This document shows, piece by piece, positions 1-8,162 of a stretch of 64,000 nt of DNA (within the stretch, counting starts at the first letter, position 1; each line of letters opens with the position of its first letter). The stretch is from Xylanibacter ruminicola Ga6B6 (lineage in GTDB: Bacteria; Bacteroidota; Bacteroidia; Bacteroidales; Bacteroidaceae): positions 248,001 to 312,000 of the forward strand of contig NZ_JHXD01000001.1 in the NCBI RefSeq assembly GCF_000687715.1. The letters are read 5' to 3'. A program made the position numbers and the translations under genes. The notes under the pieces are model-generated. The model ran no database searches. It saw nothing but the letters and a program-made list of their open reading frames with translations, and was not told where the DNA came from.

Positions 1-1
1 C

Positions 2-799
2 TTTGCACAGATGCTCGAATCGCTTAACTACCACATGAAGAGTGTGCGCTTTGTGAGCGACCAGACCCGCCAGCGCAACGAGGAACTGTTGCAGGCCACC
101 CGTATGGCTCAGGAGGCCGACCGCCAAAAGACCACTTTTATACAGAATGTTACTCACCAGATACGCACGCCACTGAATATCATTATGGGCTTTTCGCAGG
201 TGCTGAGTGATGCTGGTAGTGGTAACCTGTCGGACGAGGACCTGAAGAATGTTACCGATACTATGAACCATAATGCCATCCAGCTTAGCCGTATGGTTCA
301 GATGCTGTTTGACTGTTCTGATTCTGGACTGAACGAGGAGATGAATTGCGATAAAACCGACACTCTGCTGTGTGTACAAGAGGCTCAGCAGGCTGCCGAT
401 GTGGTGCGCCAGCGCTATCCTGGCGTGTGCATCAGCATCCAGTCGGAACTGGCCGACGATTTCAGTGTGCTTACCAACCGTACCTATTTTATGCATGCGC
501 TGTTGGAGCTGCTGTACAACGCTGCCAAGTATTCCGACGGAAAGCATGTTGAACTGCAAGTTTCGGCCGATGAGGCTATGGTTAGCTTTGTGGTTCAGGA
601 TCAGGGCGATGGCATCCCTGAGGCCGAAGTAGAGCACCTGTTTAAGTTCTTTACCAAGGTCGACGACCTCTCCGAAGGTCTCGGCTTGGGCTTGCCGCTT
701 GCCAAGCGCCACGCCCAGAACCTAGGCGGCGATGTAGTTCTCGACACCACCTACCAAGTCGGCTGTCGTTTCATCCTCACCATACCAAATACAAATTAG
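2..799 (+). CDS. Sensor histidine kinase, 3' part (5' end outside window)
   Basis: The reading frame is open to the left edge, so the N-terminal sensor region is missing; the first internal ATG is at 11. Counting from it, residues 1-40 are helical linker, followed by an H-box THQIRTPLN with phospho-acceptor His49. The HATPase domain follows, with the N-box LLYNAAKYSDG, the G1 box DQGDGIP and the G2 box GLGLGLPLAKR. HQIRTPLN replaces the canonical HELRTPL. By family, it autophosphorylates on His in response to an unseen signal and passes the phosphate to a response regulator; no regulator is visible in the window. The next gene starts 6 nt downstream, so the two are probably one operon. The partner and signal are unknown. 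Confidence 0.9.
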   Translation, partial: FAQMLESLNYHMKSVRFVSDQTRQRNEELLQATRMAQEADRQKTTFIQNVTHQIRTPLNIIMGFSQVLSDAGSGNLSDEDLKNVTDTMNHNAIQLSRMVQMLFDCSDSGLNEEMNCDKTDTLLCVQEAQQAADVVRQRYPGVCISIQSELADDFSVLTNRTYFMHALLELLYNAAKYSDGKHVELQVSADEAMVSFVVQDQGDGIPEAEVEHLFKFFTKVDDLSEGLGLGLPLAKRHAQNLGGDVVLDTTYQVGCRFILTIPNTN

Positions 800-805
800 A
801 GAATA

Positions 806-2398
806 GTGAAAAAGATATGTTTTCAAGGATTGATGGTAATGTTTGCCATCACGCTCTTATCGGGTTGCCATTATAGCGGCAACAAGTATTATTACCACGA
901 GCTCGGCAAGATTGATCATCGACATAATCGCGACTTAGCTCGAAAAGAACTGGCCCAGCTTAAGGGGCAGGCGGATAATTGTGCCGACTATGTGAAGCAT
1001 TATTATATGCTGTTGACTCTTGAGATGAACAACGAGCTATCGCCCGAACGCAACTTTAAGGCTGCTGACGAAATAGTGGATTATTACGAGGAGGTAGGCG
1101 ATAAGAAAAAACTGATACGCAGTTATATCATAGCTGGTTCGGTAGCAGCTAACTGCAGTGATGGGCCTAAGGCCATCGCCTATTATCATAAGGCCGAAGA
1201 GCTGTTGCCAACCGAAATCACGCCCCAGCATATCGATTTATACGACAGGATGGTGAAACTGCTGTTACGCCAGAATATGCCCGATGTTGCCAATCGCTAT
1301 GCCAATTACATTCTGCACTATGCTGAAAATCAGGGCGACACACTTAACATGATACAGGCTATGCGTTATATCAGTCAGTCGTTCAAGATGCAGCGTGTGC
1401 CACGAGGCATGCTGTCGAACCTGAACGATGCCTACGTGTTGGCTACAAAAGCAGGACTGATTAACGAGCAGGACGAGCTGAGGCTCGACATGGCTACCTA
1501 TTACTGCGAAAGCGGACAGTATAGTGCTGCTAAGGGATTGGCTCTGCCCCTGAAGGATAAGCATATGCAAGGCGTGCGTCATAAGGTTAATGCCTTGTTA
1601 GCAAGCGTATATTACCACACTGGCAGGATTGATTCTGCGCTCTATTTTGGTCAGCGAGTGATGGAAGAGGGCAACTCGGTAAGTAAGCGTGATGTGCATG
1701 AGATTCTGGCTCATATCGCTATCCAACAAGGTAAAGCTGCCGAGGCCGAAGACCATTTCACACGTTATAAGGATTTGAACGATGAACTGAACTTTATCGC
1801 CAACAACGAGGCCATCGCCCAGGCCGACGCTTTCTACAACAATCAGAAACAGGCCGAAGAAAACGTGCAGCTGAAAGCCGATAACAACTTCAAGCTGTCG
1901 ATTATTATAATAGGTATAGCTGTGGTGGTGATTATCGTAGTGCTCTTTGCTACCTATATCCAGCGTCATCGCCGTCGCCAGGAACTGATGGAGATGCGTA
2001 TCCAGCACCTGCAACAGTTGAAAAAGAACTATGCCAAGGCCGACGTAGAAGAGATAAAACGAGCCGAACAAACGATAGAGAGTACAGAGATATGGCAACG
2101 ACTGGCTACGCTGCCTGATAGTGAGCATCCAACAGATGATGATTGGATAAACCTGTCGGAGGCCATCGATGAAGTATATGATGGTTTCACTGGCCGATTG
2201 ATGCATCTGTGTCATCCATCTACTCACGAACTGCACGTCAGTCTGCTACTCAAAGCAGGTTTCGAACCCGTTCGCATTGCCACGCTCACCCTCCGCAGCA
2301 AGGCTGCCATCTCTACTGTTCGCAGTCGTCTATACGAAAAGACATTTGGCAAAAAAGCCAGTGCAAAAGACTGGGACGAGGTAATCCGCACCCTCTAA
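806..2398 (+). CDS. TPR lipoprotein with transmembrane helix and C-terminal HTH-like domain
   Basis: This 530-aa protein starts at a GTG 6 nt after the kinase stop. A lipoprotein signal ends in LSGC (Cys21). Residues about 30-350 are helical repeats of TPR type (for example KAIAYYHKAEELLP). A transmembrane helix lies at about 363-385 and is followed by a basic stretch QRHRRRQ and a coiled segment. The C-terminal 60 residues (LLLKAGFEPVRIATL...STVRSRLYEKTFGKK) resemble a LuxR/sigma-4-like helix-turn-helix common in Bacteroidetes TPR regulators. The layout suggests a periplasmic TPR sensor joined to a cytoplasmic DNA-binding or protein-binding tail. Co-transcription with the kinase suggests a signalling role. 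An intrinsic terminator follows. No target gene is demonstrated; the GLPGLI genes downstream are the obvious candidates. Confidence 0.75.
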   Translation: MKKICFQGLMVMFAITLLSGCHYSGNKYYYHELGKIDHRHNRDLARKELAQLKGQADNCADYVKHYYMLLTLEMNNELSPERNFKAADEIVDYYEEVGDKKKLIRSYIIAGSVAANCSDGPKAIAYYHKAEELLPTEITPQHIDLYDRMVKLLLRQNMPDVANRYANYILHYAENQGDTLNMIQAMRYISQSFKMQRVPRGMLSNLNDAYVLATKAGLINEQDELRLDMATYYCESGQYSAAKGLALPLKDKHMQGVRHKVNALLASVYYHTGRIDSALYFGQRVMEEGNSVSKRDVHEILAHIAIQQGKAAEAEDHFTRYKDLNDELNFIANNEAIAQADAFYNNQKQAEENVQLKADNNFKLSIIIIGIAVVVIIVVLFATYIQRHRRRQELMEMRIQHLQQLKKNYAKADVEEIKRAEQTIESTEIWQRLATLPDSEHPTDDDWINLSEAIDEVYDGFTGRLMHLCHPSTHELHVSLLLKAGFEPVRIATLTLRSKAAISTVRSRLYEKTFGKKASAKDWDEVIRTL

Positions 2399-2406
2399 AC
2401 TCCAAA

Positions 2407-2421
2407 TGCAAACTATTTGCA
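2407..2421. promoter_or_regulatory. 15-bp dyad operator upstream of first GLPGLI gene
   Basis: TGCAAACTATTTGCA is a perfect dyad (TGCAAA-CTA-TTTGCA) starting 50 nt before the -7 box at 2457. The same 15-mer sits at the same distance upstream of the second GLPGLI gene. It is a likely activator or repressor site, but the binding protein is unknown. Confidence 0.55.
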
Positions 2422-2422
2422 A

Positions 2423-2453
2423 ACTCCGGTAGCATCAGGCTATCGGAGTTTTT
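2423..2453 (+). terminator. Intrinsic terminator after the TPR gene
   Basis: An 11-bp stem (ACTCCGGTAGC with GCTATCGGAGT, one G.T) and loop ATCAG are followed directly by TTTTT. It ends 4 nt before the -7 box of the next promoter. Confidence 0.7.
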
Positions 2454-2456
2454 ATA

Positions 2457-2464
2457 TACCTTTG
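2457..2464 (+). promoter_or_regulatory. -7 box TACCTTTG of first GLPGLI gene
   Basis: This matches the Bacteroidetes TAnnTTTG consensus and lies 27 nt upstream of the chosen ATG at 2492. It supports that ATG over the earlier in-frame ATG at 2417, which would lie upstream of the transcription start. Confidence 0.7.
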
Positions 2465-2491
2465 CCGCCGATAAACCAAAATCGTATTAAG

Positions 2492-3289
2492 ATGAAAATG
2501 TTATTTCTATTTTTATTGATGTTGATTGTACGTGTGGCTGGTGTTGATGCTCAGTCAGACATCACCAAACTGTCGGTGACGTACGAGGTGCATTATCTGA
2601 ACTATGCCGAAGATGATTCGCTGTCAAGAGACATCGCTCAGCTTGATATTGGCACAAATACTTCGCGTTATTATAGTAAGGTATCAGAGTGGTATAATTT
2701 TAATCCCGTAGGCAAAGCTCCCTATCCAGGAACAAAGATTAAGAATGAAGAGGTTTACAAGAATATGCCTAACAAAGGGCTTGTCACAGCCATGCATTGG
2801 CCGTATTGGATAACCACTCAGGATTCTATCAACCATCTGTTTGATTGGCAGTTGGTCGAGGGCGATTCTATTGTTTGTGGATATCCTTGCCACAAAGCTC
2901 AGACCACATTTCGCGGTCGAACCTGGACTGCATGGTATACACTTGATTTGGCATATAACGATGGCCCTTGGAAATTATGCGGTTTGCCTGGGCTGATACT
3001 TCATGCCCAAGATAGTACACGACAGTTTATTTTCGACTGCACCAGCATCGAGAAAGGCGATGGACACACTTTTTCTTTTCCTGCATCAAAAAGAATACGA
3101 TTAGTAACCCCAGAAAAAGCAGAAGAATTGCTCTTATTCGAAGCAGCCGACAATGATGCTTATGTTTATGCAATGTCTGGAGGACGTATCACAGACAGAA
3201 TCGACGCAAAAGGCCGGCATTATAAGTGGACACCCAAAACAGCCATTCCCTACGAAATATTCCCTCAAAACCACAAGAAGAAAAAATAG
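2492..3289 (+). CDS. GLPGLI family protein, copy 1
   Basis: A 265-aa exported protein with a signal peptide ending near VAGVDAQ. It carries the family signature WKLCGLPGLILHAQDS and the conserved block FDWQLVEGDSIVCGYPCHKA(Q)TTFRGRTWTAWYT, which has two Cys. It belongs to the GLPGLI/Porph_ging family of Bacteroidetes, whose biochemical role is not established; members are commonly encoded beside outer-membrane beta-barrel proteins of the TonB-receptor type, as here. An in-frame ATG at 2417 would give 25 more residues with no signal peptide and is rejected because the promoter lies inside it. The neighbouring gene at 3451 is a paralogue, so this is a tandem duplication that includes the promoter. 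Confidence 0.9.
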   Translation: MKMLFLFLLMLIVRVAGVDAQSDITKLSVTYEVHYLNYAEDDSLSRDIAQLDIGTNTSRYYSKVSEWYNFNPVGKAPYPGTKIKNEEVYKNMPNKGLVTAMHWPYWITTQDSINHLFDWQLVEGDSIVCGYPCHKAQTTFRGRTWTAWYTLDLAYNDGPWKLCGLPGLILHAQDSTRQFIFDCTSIEKGDGHTFSFPASKRIRLVTPEKAEELLLFEAADNDAYVYAMSGGRITDRIDAKGRHYKWTPKTAIPYEIFPQNHKKKK

Positions 3290-3309
3290 ACTATTAATAG
3301 AAAAATTAT

Positions 3310-3347
3310 TTCCCTCGTGAGGGCGCAAAAATTCCCTCACGTGGGAA
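3310..3347. repeat. Hairpin between the two GLPGLI genes
   Basis: The arms 3310-3323 and 3334-3347 are complementary over 14 bp with one mismatch (TTCCCTCGTGAGGG and CCCTCACGTGGGAA), with a 10-nt loop. No clean T-run follows, so it is not a textbook terminator. It may be a 3'-end processing hairpin or a small dispersed repeat. Confidence 0.6.
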
Positions 3348-3369
3348 CAAAAACGGGGCAAACACCAAA

Positions 3370-3427
3370 TGCAAACTATTTGCAAACTATGGTTTTATCA
3401 GGCTATCGGGGTTTTTATATACCTTTG
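3370..3427 (+). promoter_or_regulatory. Operator and -7 box of second GLPGLI gene (duplicate of first)
   Basis: The dyad TGCAAACTATTTGCA lies at 3370-3384 and TACCTTTG at 3420-3427, the same 50-nt offset as at 2407/2457. The flanks (TATCGG.GTTTTTATA) are also conserved, but the terminator stem seen in the first copy has decayed here. Confidence 0.7.
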
Positions 3428-3450
3428 CCGCAGAAAACTAAAATCAGATA

Positions 3451-4314
3451 ATGATGCGAATGATTATTTTAATTCTATTAGCGTTGATTGTGCGTGTGAC
3501 TGGGGTTAATGCTCAGTCAGACGTTACCAAACTGTCGGTTACCTATGAGGTGCATTACCAGAAAGTGGAAGAGGTTGCTAAACGCGAAAAAGACCTGATG
3601 CGATTGGATATTGGCGAACACTCATCGCAATATATTAGTATAATAGGTGAATTTCTGACTAAAAACAAAAGCGACATCATGGCTAAGCGAATCAAAGATC
3701 CCTATGCTGGCTATGCAACATTGCGTGATGAGGTGTTTAAGAATACGCCTAACGAAGGATATCTGCGGTTTGTCCACATGCCTGGTTGGGTGTCTTGTCG
3801 TGAAAAGATAGAAGGATTATTTGACTGGCAACTGCTGGATGGCGACTCTATTGTATGTGGCTATCCCTGCCATAAGGCTACCACCATATTCAGAGGCAGA
3901 ACATGGACGGTATGGTACACACTCGATTTACCATATAGTGATGGTCCTTGGAAATTCTGTGGTTTGCCTGGTTTGTTGCTATACGCATATGATTCGGAAG
4001 ATAAGTTCCGTTTTAACTGCATCGGTATAGAGAAAGGTGATGGGCACGAAATCAAGATGAAGATGCCAAGTTCAGGTGTGATAGATACCTACATGCCAGA
4101 ACGTGTGGCTGAAATCATGATGTTGGAGTATTGGGACCAATCCGCCCATTTGTCGCAAATAACAGGATTGGTAGCAAAAGTTACAGGTATGAGAGATGCC
4201 ATGGGAAATGAAATCAAACTTATACCTCAAACCCGCATTCTTTATGAGAAGTTCCCAGGCATCAACCTAAAGAAGAAGTATTCAAAGAATAAAATTACGA
4301 AGAAGAAAAAATGA
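3451..4314 (+). CDS. GLPGLI family protein, copy 2
   Basis: A 287-aa exported protein, paralogous to the preceding gene. It has a matching signal peptide (LIVRVTGVNAQSD), the block FDWQLLDGDSIVCGYPCHKA and the signature WKFCGLPGLLLYAYDS. It ends in a Lys-rich tail (KKKYSKNKITKKKK). The stop overlaps the start of the outer-membrane protein gene by 4 nt (ATGA), so the two are translationally coupled, which points to joint function at the cell envelope. Divergence between the copies is largest in residues 35-75. The molecular function of the family is unknown. Confidence 0.9.
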   Translation: MMRMIILILLALIVRVTGVNAQSDVTKLSVTYEVHYQKVEEVAKREKDLMRLDIGEHSSQYISIIGEFLTKNKSDIMAKRIKDPYAGYATLRDEVFKNTPNEGYLRFVHMPGWVSCREKIEGLFDWQLLDGDSIVCGYPCHKATTIFRGRTWTVWYTLDLPYSDGPWKFCGLPGLLLYAYDSEDKFRFNCIGIEKGDGHEIKMKMPSSGVIDTYMPERVAEIMMLEYWDQSAHLSQITGLVAKVTGMRDAMGNEIKLIPQTRILYEKFPGINLKKKYSKNKITKKKK

Positions 4315-6809
4315 AACGTCTGCTGCTTTCTTTTTTTATTTTAATATTCGTCTCTCTTTTTATTAAAGCGCAGACCTATGCCGGACGGGTGACTGACAAG
4401 GGTGGGCAACCACTTGTGTCAGCCTCCGTCGTGGCCAAAGGCGATGGCGGCTCAGTGGTGGCCTTTGCTCGTTCTGGGCAGAATGGACGCTTCTCGCTCA
4501 TCATTCCACAAGGCAAAGAGGCCAAGAGTATAGAGGTAATGATGATGGGTTTTGGTAAGGTAGTAATACCACTCAAGGATTATAAGAACGGACAGACCAT
4601 CAAGATGCAGGAACAGGCTGTAGCCCTGAAAGAGGTGAAAGTAACGCCACAACGGATACGTGCCGAAGGCGATACGCTGACTTACTCTGTTGCTGGATTC
4701 AAACAGAAACAAGATCGCTCGATAGCTGATGTTATCGCCAAGATGCCAGGACTCGAAGTGTTGCCTACAGGCACCATCAAGTATCAGGGCAAGACTATCA
4801 ATAAGTTCTATATCGAAGGTATGGACTTGCTGGGCGGCAAGTATGCAATGGCCAGCGAGAACCTCTCGGCCGATAAGGTAAAAAGCGTGCAGGTTTACGA
4901 GAACCACCAACCAGTGAAGGCTCTAAAGAATGTTCAATTCTCAGAGCAGGCTGCACTCAATCTAGTGCTGAAGGATGATGCCAAGAACGTGTGGCAAGGT
5001 GTGGTGGATGTGGCTACAGGTTATGGCGACGAATGGTTGCGCGATGCACGATGGCTGGAGATGGTGTTTGGTCGCAAAAAGCAGAGTATATCAATGGTGA
5101 AAGCCAACAATACAGGTAAGGATATCGAACACGAAGTAACAGACCTGTCGCGATTCGAGAAATCGGCCCCTACAGAGTCGGGCATTCTCAGCAATATCAG
5201 TCTTGGTGCGCCCAGTCTTGAAGCGCGTCGCAGCAAGTTCAACGATACCTATATCGCCGCAACCAACTGGCTGTTTAAGAATAAGAAGGATGACGACCTG
5301 AAGCTGCAGCTGACTGGCCTATACGACCGCAGTAGGCAGCAGCAGGACAGGCAAACCATCTATCTGGATGCCGACTCGGCCCTGATTACCGAGGAGCAAT
5401 CGGCGCACAGCACACGCAGCGAGTGGCAGGCCGAACTGCTCTACAAGGCCAATCGGGATAATCACTATCTGTCGAACACGCTGAAAGGCTATATCGATTT
5501 CAATAAGAGTGAGGGACTATCGATACTAAACGGCCTACCCACGCCCCAACGGGTGGAGCCTCGCAAACGTTACATCGTAGATAATCTGGAGCTGATAAAC
5601 AAACTGAAGAACGGCAAAAGCTACTCGATAGCCTCGCTGTTCAGCTATAGTTATCTGCCTGGCAAACTGCTGTTGCTTGACGATACTACCCAGCACCTTA
5701 CCCAGCAGATGCTTTATTGGAACGTTTATGCCTACTATCTGCACAGTATCAAGCAGGTAAAAGCCACCTGGAAGGCAGGTTTCGAAACCAAGAACCAATG
5801 GCTTACATTGAGTAGTCGCGATCGCTATAGCGAGTATCAGCCCTACGTTGAGCCTTCGTTCAGCTATCGTGAGGGGGCTTGGAGCATCAACCTTGACGGA
5901 CGTGTTAGTTGGCTGTTGCGCCAGTATCAGGAGCAGCGCAGTCAAACGCCCCTGATAGTGCCTCATCTCTTTGTGCGCTACAGCATCACCTCGAAACTTG
6001 ATATCAGCGGCAACTATAGCTACCGATGGACACCCAGCGATATCGCCACTATCACCCGTATGCCCTATTATACCAACTATCTTTATTGCCAACAGGGCTC
6101 TGGGGAGTTTGAGCACACCACAGGGCATTCGGCAGGTATCGGATTGAACTATCGCAATGTGATGACGGGTATGTTTGGTGCAATCAGTTCGAGCTACAAC
6201 AATACTCGCGATGCCATTATCTACCAGAGTAGATTGGTGGACAACGTCTATACCCGTCAGGCTACCGATTATCGCCAAAACAATGAGTACTACAGCGTGT
6301 CGGGTAATCTGGGCAAGTCAATCTTCTGGGCAAAGCTTAGTGTTTCTATTAGTGGCAGCTACTCGTGGAGCAGCTATGATTTGCTGATTAGCAATGTGCT
6401 GAGTCGTCAGCATGCCCGCAATGGTAGAGCCACTCTGCGATTCTCGATGAAACCCACCCGTTGGTTGTCTATCGAAGAAGAATCAGCCTATCGCTATAGC
6501 CGTCAGTCAATGACGCGATCGCTGCAGTCGTTTAACCACCAACTTAAGGTGTTCCTATTACCTGGCAATTGGCAGATAGAGTGGGCGAATGAGCTATATC
6601 ATAGCAATGACAATTCTGTGTCGACCAACTATTTCAGCGACCTGTCTATATCGTATCGCACCAAGACCTTTGAGACTGGTGTGCAATGTTCAAACATCCT
6701 GAACACTCGCAACTACCATCGCCACTATACCACCAGCTATACCGACATAGTGGTAAACAACCAACTCCGCCCCCGCGAGTTCCTGGCAAGAGTATTCTTT
6801 AATTTGTAG
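4311..6809 (+). CDS. TonB-receptor-like outer-membrane beta-barrel protein with N-terminal carboxypeptidase-regulatory-like domain
   Basis: An 832-aa protein with a signal peptide of about 20 residues (FIKAQ). An Ig-like carboxypeptidase-regulatory domain follows (TYAGRVTDKGGQPLVSASVVA...NGRFSL), then a plug-like section at about 105-220 (ADVIAKMPGLEVLPTGTIKYQGKTINKFYIEGMDLLGGKY). The rest is a long beta-barrel rich in Tyr/Ser strands and ends in an aromatic residue pattern (EFLARVFFNL). The YIEGMDLLGGKY plug variant is the type usually paired with GLPGLI proteins rather than SusC. No clear TonB box was identified. It is probably an outer-membrane transporter or assembly partner of the GLPGLI protein, to which it is coupled by ATGA overlap. 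The substrate is unknown. Confidence 0.85.
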   Translation: MKRLLLSFFILIFVSLFIKAQTYAGRVTDKGGQPLVSASVVAKGDGGSVVAFARSGQNGRFSLIIPQGKEAKSIEVMMMGFGKVVIPLKDYKNGQTIKMQEQAVALKEVKVTPQRIRAEGDTLTYSVAGFKQKQDRSIADVIAKMPGLEVLPTGTIKYQGKTINKFYIEGMDLLGGKYAMASENLSADKVKSVQVYENHQPVKALKNVQFSEQAALNLVLKDDAKNVWQGVVDVATGYGDEWLRDARWLEMVFGRKKQSISMVKANNTGKDIEHEVTDLSRFEKSAPTESGILSNISLGAPSLEARRSKFNDTYIAATNWLFKNKKDDDLKLQLTGLYDRSRQQQDRQTIYLDADSALITEEQSAHSTRSEWQAELLYKANRDNHYLSNTLKGYIDFNKSEGLSILNGLPTPQRVEPRKRYIVDNLELINKLKNGKSYSIASLFSYSYLPGKLLLLDDTTQHLTQQMLYWNVYAYYLHSIKQVKATWKAGFETKNQWLTLSSRDRYSEYQPYVEPSFSYREGAWSINLDGRVSWLLRQYQEQRSQTPLIVPHLFVRYSITSKLDISGNYSYRWTPSDIATITRMPYYTNYLYCQQGSGEFEHTTGHSAGIGLNYRNVMTGMFGAISSSYNNTRDAIIYQSRLVDNVYTRQATDYRQNNEYYSVSGNLGKSIFWAKLSVSISGSYSWSSYDLLISNVLSRQHARNGRATLRFSMKPTRWLSIEEESAYRYSRQSMTRSLQSFNHQLKVFLLPGNWQIEWANELYHSNDNSVSTNYFSDLSISYRTKTFETGVQCSNILNTRNYHRHYTTSYTDIVVNNQLRPREFLARVFFNL

Positions 6810-6818
6810 TAATAATAT

Positions 6819-6849
6819 TTTGTTGTATCAATAGAAATCATTATTTTTG
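6819..6849 (+). promoter_or_regulatory. Promoter of the thioredoxin/TPR operon
   Basis: TTTG at 6819-6822, a 19-nt spacer and TATTTTTG at 6842-6849 fit the Bacteroidetes -33/-7 consensus. The ATG follows 11 nt after the -7 box. Confidence 0.65.
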
Positions 6850-6860
6850 CAAAGCGTAGT

Positions 6861-8162
6861 ATGAAACAGATTGTATTAGTAACATTAATGGCATTAAGTG
6901 TTTCAGGCGCATCGGCCCAGAAGTGGGTGGGAGTGCCTGAGAACAGGTTTGCGGTAACGGTGAAGATTGATTCGGCCATTGCCAGCGAACCACAAAAAAT
7001 GTATATGTACTCGATGATTGAACGCGAGATGCAACTGCACGACTCTATCAGTTTCGACTCGTTGCATCGCGAGGGCACCATGCACGGCTATGTGCCTTAC
7101 GAGTATAATGTAAACCTGATGCTTCAACGGCGCGGGCCGCAGTGTGTGCCTATCGTTGTAAAGGGTGGCGATAGTCTGAGTATTCGCATTGGTGATGAAG
7201 ATGATGGCTTCCGTTTGCGCTATATCGATCAGGTGCAGGGCTCACCATCAACACTCGAAATGGTACGTTTTGAACAGAAACTCGATAGCATTCGCACAGA
7301 GTTTGCTTATCAACGTGGCATGCTACAGCTTTACAATCTGAGCGATGCACAACGCGACTCCATCAAGGATATCGTTAATGCGGTAGATAATCAGTCGCAA
7401 CGCTTTAAGCTGGAGTATGCATGTACGGGCAAAAGTCCATATACGGTAATTGATGCCGCTTACGATGTGTTTTATACATTCCGCCATGAACCCACCCTGT
7501 GTTCTTATACAGAGAAGGAAGTTGACGATATGATGAACTCGCTACTAAAGCGATTCCCTGACTACCCGCCAATGAAAGCGCTTGTTAACGACAGTACTAT
7601 AGGCGATTATATGTCAGCGCGTAGTTTTGAAGCGTGGGAGGCTCTTATGTTGCGCAGTTACAGTGAACGATTCCAGAATGATGAAGAAATCAAGGTGAAG
7701 CCACTGAAAGTGGGCGACTATATGAACCTGGACCTTCATGGTGGCAATGTGAACGACTTTCGTGGGAAATATGTACTAGTAGATTTTTGGGCCTCCTGGT
7801 GTCAACCTTGTATGTTGCAGATGCCTAATATCCGTTATATGGCTCAGGAGTTTCGTGACGATCTGGCCGTCTGTCTCATCGGTCTGGACAAGACCCGCAA
7901 GCAATGGTGGAGTACCGTTAAAGAGCAGGATTTACGCAACAAGGATTTGACACAGACTGACCGTCCTTACAAGATTCATAATGTTCATGCTTACAATAAT
8001 AAGACCAATGAGCTATGGCCTAACTATCAGCAATTAGGTATCGAGACTATTCCTCACAATTATCTGGTTGATCGCTCTGGTCGCATCATAGCTAAGAATA
8101 TCAGCATCACGCTGGCTATCGATAAACTTAAAACATTATTAGAAAAGGAGAAACAACAATGA
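6861..8162 (+). CDS. TlpA-like thioredoxin-fold protein (periplasmic)
   Basis: A 433-aa protein with a signal peptide (SVSGASAQKW). The N-terminal 275 residues are a poorly conserved helical region of the kind seen in Bacteroides TlpA/DUF4369-type proteins. A thioredoxin domain follows: FRGKYVLVDFWASWCQPC with active-site Cys314 and Cys317, then the cis-Pro region IETIPHNYLVD. WCQPC is a reducing-type motif, so it likely reduces or isomerises disulfides in the periplasm or outer-membrane space. Its stop overlaps the following TPR gene by 4 nt (ATGA), indicating coupled translation. The specific client is unknown. Confidence 0.85.
   Translation: MKQIVLVTLMALSVSGASAQKWVGVPENRFAVTVKIDSAIASEPQKMYMYSMIEREMQLHDSISFDSLHREGTMHGYVPYEYNVNLMLQRRGPQCVPIVVKGGDSLSIRIGDEDDGFRLRYIDQVQGSPSTLEMVRFEQKLDSIRTEFAYQRGMLQLYNLSDAQRDSIKDIVNAVDNQSQRFKLEYACTGKSPYTVIDAAYDVFYTFRHEPTLCSYTEKEVDDMMNSLLKRFPDYPPMKALVNDSTIGDYMSARSFEAWEALMLRSYSERFQNDEEIKVKPLKVGDYMNLDLHGGNVNDFRGKYVLVDFWASWCQPCMLQMPNIRYMAQEFRDDLAVCLIGLDKTRKQWWSTVKEQDLRNKDLTQTDRPYKIHNVHAYNNKTNELWPNYQQLGIETIPHNYLVDRSGRIIAKNISITLAIDKLKTLLEKEKQQ

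Noticed and set aside
2417..2491. N-terminal extension of the first GLPGLI protein
   Set aside because: It contains the terminator tail and the -7 box of the gene's own promoter and would hide the signal peptide.
5535..6278. A 247-aa ORF on the minus strand inside the outer-membrane protein gene
   Set aside because: It mirrors the coding frame of the beta-barrel gene; there is no promoter or start context and no recognisable domain.
6861..8162. Peroxiredoxin (AhpC/TSA)
   Set aside because: The active site is WCQPC in a thioredoxin-type context, not the PxxxTxxC peroxidatic motif.
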